NCBI RefSeq assembly: GCF_021130785.1 | Contig: NC_060215.1 | Coordinates: 119,498,501-119,562,500, forward strand | From: Homalodisca vitripennis | Lineage: Eukaryota > Arthropoda > Insecta > Hemiptera > Cicadellidae | Direction of reading: 5' to 3' | DNA length: 64,000 nucleotides | Shown: piece after piece, positions 36,542 to 46,794 of the stretch | Position numbering within the stretch: the first letter of the stretch is position 1 | How the letters are laid out: each line of letters opens with the position of its first letter | Position numbers and translations under genes: made by a program | Notes under the pieces: model-generated | The model's database searches: none | The model's input: the letters and a program-made list of their open reading frames with translations, nothing else | Told to the model about the DNA's origin: nothing

Positions 36542-37802
36542 CAGGGTGTATCAAAAAGAATCATCCGATTTAATAAAATCATAAACTATTCTGTTTGTTG
36601 AGCTAAATGCGCCAACAACGTACTGTTGAAAAGAGTATCTTTTAAAGTTTTACATGGTTCACGCTAGGTAGCAGCAGCGTGCTTGAGTGAACGCCTACTT
36701 CATTTCTAGTGAAAATGGCGTCTGCACCACAAAAAGCGTTTTGTGTTCTACGTTTTTCGCAGTGTGAGTCTGTAATAACTGTTCAGCTTGACTTTCTCAA
36801 TAAGTATGGTGTTGATCCTCCTACATCACAGAGCATTAGATGATGGTATGCACAATTTCAAGAAACAGGTTGTCTGTGTAAAGGCAAGTCACCGGGCCGA
36901 TGAAGACGTGGAGCGTGTCCGCCCTCAGAAATCTGTTCACCATGCTCAACAGCTCAACATGCCTCCTATGTCCGTCTGGCATGTGTTGCATCGACGATTA
37001 CGCATGAAAGGATACAGACTTCAGATACTACAAGCTCTTCGTGAGGGTGGTAAAGAACGAGACGTGGAGTTTTGTAACTTCGCTCTTGATAAGATGATAG
37101 ACGATGAACATTTTGTATCGCGCATAGTGTTTAGCGACGAGGTTACATTTAATTTAAATGGAAAGGTAAACCGCCACAACGTTAGATGAGGAACAGAAAA
37201 ACCACTTGAAATTGTGCAACATGAGAGAGACTCTCCAAAATTTAATGTGTTTTGCGCGGTTTCACGGGAAAAAGTGTACGGTCCATTTTTCTTTGCTGAG
37301 AACACTACTACAGGAATAACATATCTCGATATGCTTGAGAATTATCTTTTCCCCCAATTGGAGACTGATTCGAACGACTTCATTTACCAACAGGACGGGG
37401 CACCGCCACATTGGCATCTGGCAATTTTTAAATCAAAGAATTCTTGACCGGTGGATCGGCTGCACTGGAAAAAATGACGCATCCTTACATTTCTGGCCTC
37501 CAAGGTCACCGGACCTTACTGTATGTGATTTTTTCTTATGGGGTTTCATAAAAAACTCTGTATATGTGCCTCCGCTACCAACAACAATGGATGAGCTGAG
37601 GAATTGCATTACAACAGCAGTGGAATCAGAAACTCAGGACATGCTCGCTGCAGTGTGGGATGAATTTGAATACCGCATAGACATATGCTGTGTATCTAAA
37701 GGTGGACATATTGAACACCTTTAAAAAGGTATGAAAAACAATTTTTTGAGTTGTTCGAAATATAGACATGCCAAATTGGATGATTCTCTTTAATACACCC
37801 TG
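36542..37802 (+). mobile_element. Tc1/mariner-superfamily transposon, 1261 bp, TA-flanked
   Basis: Both ends are visible. The left end reads CAGGGTGTATCAAAAAGAAT and the right end, reverse-complemented, CAGGGTGTATTAAAGAGAAT. They stay alike over about 30 bp, through ATCATCC. The element is flanked by TA at 36540-36541 and 37803-37804, the normal mariner target duplication. Inside is one transposase reading frame on the plus strand, opposite to the host gene, in the intron between the Tudor exon (33453-33667) and the second-LOTUS exon (37855-38043). The right end is only about 50 bp from the donor site of the 37855 exon. Confidence 0.93.
36715..37724 (+). pseudogene. Mariner-type transposase (N-terminal DUF4817-like HTH), inactivated
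   Basis: The start is ATG at 36715 (MASAPQKAFCVLRF), and the reading ends with GHIEHL and a stop at 37724. Order: an N-terminal helix-turn-helix of the DUF4817 kind (about residues 1-60), a second DNA-binding part with MPPMSVWHVLHRRLRMK, then the DDE core. Catalytic acidic residues are visible as FSDEVTF (Asp codon 37136), YQQDGAPPHW (37394) and RSPDLTVCDFFLWG (37512). The last two are 118 nt apart, not a multiple of three, because a small indel near 37425 shifts the frame; a DD39-41D spacing is implied. Inactivating lesions are a TGA at 36841 (Arg-to-stop, as from CGA), frame disruption near 36895, a TGA at 37187, and the shift at about 37425. Confidence 0.9.
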
Positions 37803-37854
37803 TATATAGATAGCCAACCTTGCTTGTATCTAGAACTTTTTCAATAAGACTTAC

Positions 37855-38043
37855 CGGTATTCTCAGGACTTCATCTGCAGAATCTGTCCTGGCTGCCTCC
37901 AGTGGCATTGTTTTGTGTTTTGGTAGCAACAAATAAAAATCTGTAACCTTTCTAACTGTGATTACATCTTTTATTATTTCAAGAAAATCTTCCAACCGTT
38001 TTATACTGAGAGCTTTGAGATCAAGCAACTTCTTAAAATGTTT
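37855..38043 (-). CDS. LOTUS-Tudor protein, exon with C-terminal part of second LOTUS domain
   Basis: Minus-strand exon of 189 nt (63 codons) with a TTTTTCAG acceptor (38044-38046 is CAG) and a GTAAGT donor (37849-37854). Phase is 0 at both ends. It begins KHFKKLLDLKALSIKRLEDF and continues LEIIKDVITVRK, then FYLLLPKHK. With the previous exon this completes a LOTUS (OST-HTH) winged helix: helix with Y-x-x-F-x-x-x-L, then L-x-x-F-L-x-x-I-x-D-V-x-x-V. LOTUS domains bind Vasa-type helicase or RNA G-quadruplexes, depending on the protein. The tail (MPLEAARTDSADEVLRIP) is linker. It is joined in phase to the Tudor exon at 33667. Confidence 0.85.
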
Positions 38044-38046
38044 CTG

Positions 38047-38609
38047 AAAAATTATTTCAATATCAATCAAACCTAATTACATAGTGCCTGAAGTACATAG
38101 TTAATGAGTATTTGCAAATCATTCTTGATCTGGCATCATAATCCGGCAATCTACAAGGTATCAAACAATACAGCTACTAAAACCAAACAGAAAATAATAA
38201 TAATAATATAATAAGAATTCAATTCAATCCATTATAATTTCATTTTCCAATACATGTTCAATCTGTTATTATTGTTAAACAGTTACACCTGAATGTTTAC
38301 AAATAAAATTACTGTTTGGCACTCAGCAAGCCATGGAAACATCTATTATATGAATATGTGATACATATATGATTGAAAAAAAAAACAAATTATTAAGTTG
38401 ATCTATGTCTGGGTTTTATATATTGTAATCTAAACAATGAGCCAAGGGATTTTATTTTGAGCATACTATTACTTTTGACAAAACAAGATAACAACCTTGA
38501 AAATTAATAAAACTTTTTATACATCCCATAATTGTTAATATTATACACAATATATACCTTTTCAAATCCTTAATACTATACATTTTTTATTAACTCAATA
38601 CATTGTGGC
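38047..38609. other. Intron DNA, no feature
   Basis: AT-rich intron between the second-LOTUS exon and the piggyBac insertion. It contains a short AAT-rich stretch at about 38190-38215. There is no coding or RNA signal. Confidence 0.6.
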
Positions 38610-38696
38610 TTAATGATAGAGCGTACAAGGCACTGCCGGCAGGACGTTACGTTCTCATTTGAGGACGTAATTCAACTGCTTACACGAGGATGAAAA

Positions 38697-38712
38697 GTCC
38701 TGCTGGCAGGAC
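38697..38712. repeat. Left subterminal 16-mer of the piggyBac element
   Basis: GTCCTGCTGGCAGGAC, nearly self-complementary, is identical to the copy at 41689-41704. Such subterminal repeats are the usual secondary binding sites of piggyBac transposases; the binding role here is inferred. Confidence 0.8.
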
Positions 38713-38794
38713 CGTTCTTGGTCCCATTAGAAAGAGGGAAATGTAACGAATTAGCGCATGAAAGTCTGAAGTTGGTAGCTCTGACCGTTCAGAA

Positions 38795-41164
38795 ATGGCG
38801 GCGATTATAGGAAAGGGTGACCGTGTGTATGTTTTCGCTACTTATTTTTATACTCCAAATAGTGGAAATGCATGGAGTCGCTCGTTATTCGGTAGTAGTT
38901 ATGATACCACTAAGTGTAGTGGTACTGTAATTAAAATGACGTGTAGTTGTGCAACAGTTCTGTGGGACATTGACAAAAACACAACTAGATGTTTGCTAAA
39001 AGACTTGTTTCTCGAGTGATGGTCGAGCTGTCATCGCTGCCGGTGTGATGCCTGCTGCCAGCGCCGCTATAGGCCTACCCCGCCAGCTCATATCACCTGC
39101 AACGCTATCAGGTAAGAGAAAACTTTTCACTTTCTACCATTTATTAATAGTTGATAAATTAAAACTGGGTTTCTTAGTATATTTTGGTCGTACTTGAATA
39201 GTAAAGGTATTCATTACCAGGATAGTTTCAAAGGGGACAAGTATAGATGACGGACTTTTGGCACACGTAAAACTCGTAATATTTGTCACATTAAAAGTGC
39301 GGATAAATGTTTGTTTATTATTAAAAAGGCATCATCTAAAACAATTTCTTTGTTTCAGATGATGCCCAGAAAAGTAAAAGGAGGAAGACTACCGTTCAAC
39401 TGACCAGTGCTGAAAACAGTTCGTCGTCATCACCATCCGATGAATCTAATGATGAAGATGAAGACCTTGATAGCGGATCAAACAATATTATTGATTTACC
39501 TGCAGATGCAGAGGAAATCTATAATAATTCAAACTTAGTTTTAGTTAATGACACTGAGTGGGACTTTGGTAAACATGTAAATATTGATCAATTCAAGGAC
39601 CATCAATACAAACCTCGTTTTCACTTGCTCAATACTAATCGAGAACTTCTATCTCTCAATGAAATGGATTTTTGGCTAATTTTTTTCCCCATTGATGATA
39701 TAAACCATATTTTAGTTTGTTCAAATGCTTATTTGAGGGATAGAAGAAAACCAATTTCAAGACATGAGTTTTTCAAGTCAATTGGTATTTTGTACGCCAT
39801 GAGTATAAATATGTTACGAGTCCGCCGCAACTACTGGTCTACGGAAACCGACGGCCTCTTTCCTGCTTCAGCTTTTGGTTCTAGGTTTGGGATTGGTCTG
39901 CATCGTTTTGAAGAAATTTTAATGGCAATGGCATTTGCCATGCCTGAAGATAAAAGGAATGGAGATAGGTGGTATCAAGTTAGGCCTCTCATCAACATGT
40001 CTGTAACACATTGGAGGCAGAGTTTTTCCCCAGGTTTCAAATTAACTATAGATGAATCCATGTTTGCTTGGTACAGGAAAGGCAACTACCGTGAAAATGG
40101 CATGCCTGCTGTGATGAAAATTAAAAGGAAACCTAAAGGAGTTGGTTGTGAAGTAAAAACTATTTGTGAAAGCACATCAAGAATCATGATTGGGTTGGAA
40201 ATCAATGAGGGAAAAGAAGAAATGAAAAATAAAAAATGGCAAAAGGACTTTGGTGCCGGAACTGCAACAACGCTACGATTGACTGAACCGTGGCATGGAA
40301 CTGGTCGAATAGTTGTAGGAGATTCTTGGTTTTCTTCTGTAAAGACCAGTATTCAGTTAAAGGAAAGAGGTTTGTATTTTTTAGGGATGGTTAAAACCGC
40401 CTATAGAAACTATCCTCTGAAGCAAACTGTCCTGAGGTGCCCTAAGGAAAAGGGGTCTTTTATATCAGCTACAGCAAGCTCGGAAAATGTAGATCTTATT
40501 TGTGTAGGATGGAGAGACCGTAAGGTTCATACGTTTGTAGGTAAGTGCTCTACAACTTTACCTGGAAAACCATGTACAAAAAAAAAGATATGATGACGAC
40601 AGAAAACTTTACACCAAAGAAGTAGCACGTCCAAAACTAGTAGATTACTTCATGGGAGCTCCTGCCATAGACATACATAACCACATTCGCCAAGATGGAC
40701 TAGCACTAGAAACGGTGTGGCAAACTCAACAGTGGCATCATAGAATGTTTGCTTGTATATTTGGTATTATGAAAACTAATGCCTTTTTAGCATATAACCT
40801 TCACAGACCTGTCCTTGAAAAGAAGTCTCACACAGACTTCACTAAGGCACTAGCCTTGCAATTAATAAAAAACCAATTTGGCCTTCCACCAGAAACAAGA
40901 CCTGCAGAACCTTTGTTAATCCATGAAGTGAATTTACCTGTGGAGGTAATCTCGCACGTCCTTGTTAACCTTTCTAAAGAAGACGAACGGAAGCGAGTTC
41001 AAAGGAAGTGTCTAATCTGCTCGAGAGTCCACGGAAAGCAAATGAAAGCAAGCTACTTTTGCAAGAAATGCGGACCTAATGCTGTCATGTGTAGCCCACA
41101 AACTGGCAGAGATTGTTTTGAATACCATATAAAAAATGGTATACCCTTACGTCGTAAGAACTAG
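38795..41164 (+). pseudogene. piggyBac transposase, two exons, two apparent frameshifts
   Basis: Exon 1 runs from ATG 38795 to 39111, the intron is 39112-39358 (GTAAGAG to TTTGTTTCAG), and exon 2 is 39359-41164. Exon 1 starts MAAIIGKGDRVYVFATYF and has a small beta-barrel look (GTVIKM, ATVLWDID), possibly Tudor- or chromo-like. Its frame must shift by one base between 38997 and 39019 to join the exon-2 frame. Exon 2 begins with an acidic Ser/Asp/Glu-rich stretch, then the DDE_Tnp_1_7 core: LTIDESMFAWY (Asp codon 40051), VVGDSWFSS (40321) and, after a break, AIDIHNHIRQDGL (40670). The C terminus is a cysteine-rich zinc-binding tail (CLICSR, CKKCG, CFEYHIK). A run of nine A at 40578-40586 causes the second shift; one A fewer restores the frame. 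Both shifts could be sequencing errors, in which case the gene would be intact at about 700 residues. Confidence 0.92.
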
Positions 41165-41559
41165 ATATGTATTGAAAAAGATGACTATGTAGCTACAAGA
41201 TAGAAATCATACTCTTTTGAATTTAGTTCTTTGAGATAGCTAAACATATTAGAAAATAAGTCCCAAGATTTTCAATATCTTTCCTAAGTATATGAATAAA
41301 TAATGAATTTTACTAATTAGTTGAAATACTTAATAAAGTTTTCCTGGGTAGATCTTAATTTTTACTACTTATTCTATACTTTTAATTTATTCATGTATTC
41401 TCTCTCTGTTGCGTAACGGAACAAGTTTATACTTCGTATGTTTATACATTTATTTTACATTTATGAAATAGATTACAAGGCAGTTGTTGTATTAGTCAGT
41501 AAGAGTCATATTAAACAGTTTTACAACATTTACAGTAGTTTATTGTTCGCCCAACACCA

Positions 41560-41585
41560 CTATTACTATTACTATTACTATTATT
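41560..41585. repeat. (TTACTA)n microsatellite inside piggyBac
   Basis: ACTATTACTATTACTATTAC-type hexamer repeat just before the right subterminal repeats. It is a simple repeat. Confidence 0.7.
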
Positions 41586-41643
41586 ATGAACTATTACTGC
41601 CACTAATGCGCTCTGGTTACCAAAAGTACTGCCGGAAGGACGC

Positions 41644-41751
41644 GTCCTGCTGGAAGGACAGTTCAAACATTCGCAATAAGTGCCTTAAGTCCTGCTGGCA
41701 GGACGCAACGCTGCGTACAAAAGTACTTCCGGAAGGTCCTTCCAGCAGGAC
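41644..41751. repeat. Right subterminal repeats of the piggyBac element
   Basis: Three 16-mers occur: GTCCTGCTGGAAGGAC at 41644-41659, GTCCTGCTGGCAGGAC at 41689-41704, and GTCCTTCCAGCAGGAC at 41736-41751. The last is the exact reverse complement of the first. The left end has one copy, so the two ends are asymmetric, as in other piggyBac elements. Confidence 0.85.
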
Positions 41752-41776
41752 GTGGGACTGTACGCTCTATCATTAA

Positions 41777-42958
41777 GGCATTTCCCTTTATAGTGGCATT
41801 ACTAAATAAAAACTTGTGGCATTACTAAATAAAAACTTGGATAAAATATTAGTAGCACAGAAAAATCCTTTATGTTAATTGATTAGCATTAAAAAAGGCA
41901 ATTGAACAAAGATTATTGGGTTGTAAATAATTATTAAAAACTAGAAATAAACAATGATAAATAGGTATATATGTGATATTTTTAAGGTGTATTTATAAAT
42001 ATAGATATAATAAACTTATTTTCATTTAATCATATATCTTAACCATATGATATTTCTGTTTAACCGTGTGCAATATATAGCCAGCCGGTCATTGGTATAA
42101 CCTCTAGAATACTTTAAGTATGTTCGTGTAGTCAAACATTGACATTGAAAAGTTGAATATCAACATTATATTCCTCTTCTCAAGATCATAGCTTTCACCA
42201 ATCAATACTGTTGCATTGTGGTAAAACACCTGATTTGGTTATTCATATCATGAATGAAACCACTCAGCATTACACCAGTTCTCACAGTTACTACAGTTAC
42301 GAGCTAATTCCCTTGACTGCGAATTATGCTTTGTAGGCCTGGTAATAGTAAGAATTTGTAACAAACTAAAATTTGTGAAATATGAGACTTTTTTTAGTTT
42401 TAACAACCTAAGTTTTATCAAATTCTTTTTTAGAAAATGAGGTGGAGGAAATTCATATTCCTGTTAGGAAAAATTTATCTTAACACTGTACAATTAAACA
42501 TTTTAGGCAGAGCTGTATCAATAATATTTCTTGATTTTAAATCTTTACTAAGATCCAAGATGAGAGCCACACCAATTCTAATTCTAAATTTAAAATCAAA
42601 CATTTCTCCCCCCCCACTTTAAACTATTTGATTAAGGTTCTTATATAGTTAAGGAGCCTTATTTTTAAAGTTCAATTTTGTTTAAAACTAGTAAAACGGA
42701 ATTGTATCTGGTGTAAATAATACTCTATTAAACGAGGATAAACAATCTGTAGATGTTATATATACAAGTTTGACTTTCAAGAAACGTATATTTTATTGTT
42801 GGAAGTACAAACCTTAACTTCAAACTTTTCCCCAATTAAAAATTCAAATTTTTAAAATTTTTAAGGAACCCTAAATATCTATATTCACAAGTATGATATG
42901 GATATTAGTAGCTAATAAACTGTATATTTTGTTAAATTATAATACATAAATTACTTAC
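41777..42958. other. Intron DNA, no feature
   Basis: AT-rich intron between piggyBac and the exon at 42959. A directly repeated phrase of about 25 bp (GTGGCATTACTAAATAAAAA) occurs at about 41792 and 41816. The open frame at 42437-42622 shows no family features. Nothing else is supported. Confidence 0.6.
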
Positions 42959-43077
42959 TTCATACAGAGAGATTAATTCTGTACTTCTGAAACCTCCTGG
43001 ATATATTATTTCAACTAATTCTTTTATATTTTTGAGTATTGATTGAGGGATGTATCTTACAATTGAATCAAATTCAC
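42959..43077 (-). CDS. LOTUS-Tudor protein, exon with N-terminal part of second LOTUS domain
   Basis: Minus-strand exon of 119 nt with a TTTTTAG acceptor (43078-43080 is TAG) and a GTAAGT donor. It takes one base from the previous exon to make Gly, and ends in phase 0. The residues include EFDSIVRYIPQSILKNIKEL followed by VEIIYPGGFRSTELISLYE. The part from NIKELVEII through GGFRSTELISLYE is the first two helices of a LOTUS domain (G-x-x-x-x-x-L-x-x-x-Y/F). The next exon (38043) supplies the rest. Splice signals are canonical and the frame is open on both sides, which makes this small exon convincing although it is too short to stand out as an open frame. Confidence 0.85.
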
Positions 43078-43080
43078 CTA

Positions 43081-44483
43081 AAAATAAGATAAAAGTATTA
43101 GTTTCAATATAATGGCATTTTTATAAATATCAATTAACAAATAAATGTAAATGGTTGATCACTATTTCACAAGTATTATTCTGCATTTGCCACAGACATC
43201 TCAGGCAAAATATTTTTAAAGCCCTTCCTTAATATTCCTGAGATTATTAATACTACTGATTATTACAAGTAGACATCTCATCTATAGAATCACTTCTTAA
43301 CTTTTGTAGGTACCATTTAAATAAAGGTTCAGAAACCCAAAGTTAGACTAAAAAACCATTTATAAACACATATAAAATTATGTGAAGGTCCAAATAAAAT
43401 CTGAAGTGGTACTTTGTTAAGTCTGGGTGCCCACAAACCACTATCTCTTATGTAGTATGGTTACCATAGATCAATCAAATCATTTATTGCCATTGATAAT
43501 TTTTGTAGATGAAATAAGAATTGTCATAAATTAAAATTTTTGCCAGGACTACGAGGGGCTATCCCCAGAGTAGCGTAATTTCTCCTATTCTGTGGAACCT
43601 AGTTGCAGACGACCTGCTCATGTAAGGAAGATACAAGATTGATAGTATGGATGCTGACAGGACATGGCCCCCTTATAAAACACTGTGAGAGTTCACATCG
43701 GCTGTGAGCACCAATAGACGTGAGAGCCATTGCTTCAAATGAAAGTTGACTAGAGCTTCATTTGCTCCAGGAGCAAGACAGTGATAGTGCTCCATGAGCA
43801 CCAGTCTAAAATTTCACAAGTTGCTGATGTAACCCAAGAAGTGGGAGCTGTAAAGATAGAGGGCAGTGTAACGTCAACATGAAATACTGTAAAGTAAAGA
43901 TCATGGGGTTAATTGTTTCACTATTTTATTAGTGATGAGCTATTATAAAAAAATTGATAACAATGCCAACATTGTGGTCTTGATTTAAAATTCTATATTT
44001 ATATCATAGATTCAATGACTTTCTTATGATTTAGATGTACTAGTGAAGTGAATTGGTGTCTAGTTAATTATATCTATTTAAACGTTATAAATTATTTGAA
44101 GTGTATTATTTATGTGCTTTAACAACAGACTGGACCATTGGTGACGTACTAAGTAATACGTTTTTTAATTCCAAGACAAGATTATTTTATTTTAAGTGAT
44201 TTAATCAAATTTTCCAAGAACTAACCTATAAGCTACATTGCCAGTTAACTAATATTTACATGAATTATAAAAAAAATATATACGTAAGACACTTAAAGAA
44301 TTTATATTTTAGAAGAAAAGAAAGTTTATAAGCAATAATCAACAGTTGACTTTGACATTTTCCACTTGGTCATAGTGCTCACAGTGAACAGATTTTCTAA
44401 TGAACAGTTTTCTACCTGCTAGATGACTAACTAACTGAGGCAAAGAGAACTCTATCTTATCTTTATCTTACCCAACATTGCAT
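43081..44483. other. Intron DNA with a possible old transposon relic
   Basis: Most of this is AT-rich intron. The patch at about 43540-43930 is GC-richer and starts GACTACGAGGGGCTATCC, which resembles the outer end of some insect DNA transposons. No second terminus, target duplication or transposase motif can be found, so I leave it unassigned. Confidence 0.4.
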
Positions 44484-44554
44484 GGCAATAGCTCAGGTGG
44501 TAGAGTGATTGATTGCTACTCTGAAGGACCTGAGTTCAATCCCTACTGTGGGTG
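44484..44554 (+). ncRNA. tRNA-derived sequence (SINE head or tRNA pseudogene)
   Basis: A polymerase III A-box-like word, TAGCTCAGGTGG, is at 44489-44500 and a B-box-like word, GAGTTCAATCC, at 44532-44542, about 32 bp apart, as inside a tRNA. The acceptor stem does not pair and the T stem is imperfect, so this is not a working tRNA. It is more likely the tRNA-related head of a SINE or a tRNA pseudogene. It lies 210-280 bp upstream of the PWWP LINE, in the intron. Confidence 0.5.
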
Positions 44555-44559
44555 TCTAC

Positions 44560-44765
44560 TTTTTGCTAATTAGAAAACTAATTTATGATTATTATAATTT
44601 ATTTAATGGGCATTTATTTATTTGTTTGAACTTTTTTCATTAAGTTTGACAATTTCTTCTATATAATAATTTAATTCAATAAAATAAGAACTTTTAATGG
44701 TGATTTAACAGTTACCTGGAAGTTTATTTTATATCAATAGATTAAACAAACATAAAAAAAAATAC
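44560..44765. other. Sequence before the LINE 2 ORF1, no clear feature
   Basis: AT-rich DNA between the tRNA-like sequence and the first ATG of LINE 2. The 5' border of LINE 2 must lie in here or just before, but I cannot place it. A run of nine A at about 44755-44763 precedes the ORF. Confidence 0.5.
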
Positions 44766-44769
44766 TGTT

Positions 44770-46017
44770 ATGTTTCTAAGTAATGAGGTTGTTTTTGCCA
44801 AAGTGAGGGGATATCAACCATGGCCTGCTTTCATTACAAAATTCGAAAACAACAAATACCACATTGTATTTTTTGGCACAAATGACACTGCATTGTGCAA
44901 GGAAGCAGACGTTTTCTCGTATAATAAATATCTATCAGAAAAATTACCAAAAAAGAAAATTACACCTACTTTAAAAATTGCATTAGAGGAAGCTGAAACG
45001 CATGTTCTGTTCAATCCAGTACAGAATGCAAGCTATACTGATGAATACACAGAAGAGATCTTTACAAACGACCCAGCTGAACAAAGTTCAAGTGAAGGAA
45101 ACGAAATAAACAGCCAGCTATGATATGAAAAGGAAAAAATGGAATAATCCCTACGTCTGGTGGAGGAAGAAGCTACTGAGATGTGCATGAGTTTTGAGAA
45201 GGAGATAGCCATTCTCAGAGACCAAGTAAAATTGCTTGAAAAAAAATTATGTAAGAAAGATAAAGAGCTGTTGGAACTGCACAACAAATTGGAAAATTAT
45301 TGCAATTTAGAGGAACTAAACTATCTGTCCCCAAAAATTTTGATTTCAACCAGTACACAGACAAGAAAGGAAGCTTCAGAAAATAAAGCAAACGAAGAAC
45401 TTTTAACTAGACTGGAACAATACGAAAAAGAACTTAATAGTAAAGAAGTTCTCATTCTTAAACTTCGGGATAACATCGACGAACTTAATGAATCAACTGA
45501 AAATAATAAGTGTCTCCACTGCTACCCACCTCTACAATACTCTGATTTCTCAAATGTTAAAGTTCACTTTCGGAACGATGCCAAAAATAGTTTGCCTCTC
45601 ATACAAAAAAACAGTTTTACAACTGAAAACCAGTTTCAAATTCTTGAAATGGAAGACATTGTTGAAAATGATAAAACAGAGGAAAATTCAAGGCCCACTC
45701 ATAAATCAATTGTAAAACCAAATACTAAAACTAATGCTAAAGCAGAAACTAACCTTCAGCATAGAAATACAACTACAAGGCCCAAACTGATCATTCTAGC
45801 GGACAGTCATGGGAAATAGCTCAGTACTATGGTTGAACAAAGGTCATCTTTGAATGTGTGTTCTTATGTTAGGCCAGGAGCAAGATTTGACCAGGTCGTA
45901 GAAGAGGTGGGAGAGATCACAAAAGTTTTGACCAGCTCTGATTACGTCTTAGTGATGGCAGGCACAAATAATGTTGAGAAATCAGGTGTCAAGCAGCTCA
46001 TGAGTGATGTCCATACA
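44770..46017 (+). pseudogene. LINE 2 ORF1, first part: PWWP, coiled coil, start of SGNH domain
   Basis: One reading frame from ATG 44770 to the piggyBac insertion, broken by TGA at 45121, TAA at 45145 and TAG at 45817. Residues 1-75 form a PWWP domain: VVFAKVRGYQPWPAFI, YHIVFFGTND and SYNKYL match its first strands, the P-W-P variant of the signature and the F-F-G-T strand. PWWP domains read methylated H3K36 in nucleosomes. A Lys/Glu-rich coiled coil follows (about 45190-45300: EIAILRDQVKLLEKKL, then a Leu heptad pattern). From 45780, LIILADSHGK and VLVMAGTNNVEKS are blocks I and III of an SGNH (GDSL) hydrolase, known from CR1-type ORF1 proteins. The frame resumes in register at 47334. Confidence 0.85.
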
Positions 46018-46031
46018 TTAACACTTTGAAT

Positions 46032-46099
46032 CCCAAGCCCGAGCTCAGGCCGGGCTGTGTCAATATCGTCAATGACCCAAGCCCGAGCTCAGGCCGGGC
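46032..46099. repeat. Two 24-bp subterminal direct repeats
   Basis: The same 24 bases starting CCCAAGCCCGAGCTCAGG occur at 46032-46055 and 46076-46099, 44 bp apart. Each contains the imperfect palindrome GCCCGAGCTCAGGCCGGGC. They lie just inside the left terminus of the 1.3-kb element and are likely transposase-binding subterminal repeats (inference). Confidence 0.85.
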
Positions 46100-46261
46100 A
46101 CTCTATTTTTAGTTCGTGGAGACTGGTAATTCGCATTACTGACGTTTTTAGAGGTTGTGTTATGTTTAGCAAGTCATATTAGACTAATTTTATTAGTCAT
46201 TGGTTATTTATAAACGGTTACAAGCAAAAAAATATTATAACAGAAATTGTGAAACAAACAG

Positions 46262-46585
46262 CTGATACAACGCCGGGTCACCAACTACGCAGTTGTCAGC
46301 TGGTGCCGGATGCCGTGACATCTGCACTGTTTACACTAGCTCTGTGTTTTACAGTGAACTATAAGTTATTTTAGCTACAATTTTTTATAAAATTAGTATT
46401 TGGAGTGCTCAGTTATAGTTTTTATTATGTTATTTATCTTACATTAGTCAAGAACTACGTATTTGTCTGCTAGTGCCGTGCCGTAGCGTCTGTACTCGTT
46501 GTACGTCTACTCGCTTTGTGTTTTACAGTGAAATAAAAGTTGTTTTAGTTATAGTTATTTATACAATTAGGATTTTGTGTTGCTC
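46262..46585. repeat. Internal duplication of about 135-180 bp
   Basis: The stretch at about 46275-46415 (with CTGGTGCCGG, then TGTGTTTTACAGTGAACTA) resembles 46445-46585 (CTAGTGCCGT, then TGTGTTTTACAGTGAAATA) over more than 100 bp with scattered differences. It is an old tandem duplication inside the non-autonomous element. Confidence 0.65.
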
Positions 46586-46614
46586 AATGTTTGTTCAGAG
46601 AAAAAAAAAAACAA

Positions 46615-46728
46615 ACCAGAGGCAAATCTGGAAGAAAAGAAACTGTGTGGTTTTGCCCAGAGTGTGACACTGCCCTCTGCCTTCCTGAATGTTTCAAATT
46701 ATTTCACACTAAAGCTAACTACTTGTAA
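46615..46728 (+). pseudogene. Remnant of piggyBac C-terminal cysteine-rich domain
   Basis: Plus-strand frame from 46615 to a TAA at 46726-46728. It reads TRGKSGRKETVWF, then CPECDTALCLPECFKLFHTK. The C-x2-C, L-C, C-F, Y/F-H pattern is the zinc-binding tail that ends piggyBac transposases. A run of eleven or more A lies just upstream. No catalytic core remains. This shows that the 1.3-kb insertion is an internally deleted copy of a real piggyBac rather than an unrelated TTAA element. Confidence 0.8.
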
Positions 46729-46794
46729 ATAGGACTACATTCTCTCTATTCAACTTTTCATCTGTGTTATTTACGTTGATTATAAATAAATATA

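Larger units (their letters stand above)
38614..41772 (+). mobile_element. piggyBac transposon, complete with TTAA duplication
   Basis: TTAA at 38610-38613 and 41773-41776 flanks identical 14-bp inverted termini: TGATAGAGCGTACA at 38614-38627 and its reverse complement at 41759-41772. With TTAA included, 18 bp match perfectly. Subterminal 16-mers of the form GTCCTGCTGG(C/A)AGGAC lie at 38697-38712 (left) and at 41644-41659, 41689-41704 and, inverted, 41736-41751 (right). The element is 3159 bp and encodes one two-exon transposase. It lies in the host gene's intron, antisense to it. Preserved termini and a nearly open transposase suggest a recent insertion. Confidence 0.96.

Noticed and set aside
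37021..37305. Minus-strand 94-codon open frame
   Set aside because: Shadow of the mariner transposase on the other strand.
42437..42622. 61-codon plus-strand open frame in the intron
   Set aside because: Short, without domain signature, and antisense within an intron of the supported gene.
43540..43930. Possible mariner or other DNA transposon end (GAGGGGCTATCC)
   Set aside because: No second terminus, target duplication or transposase motif was found.
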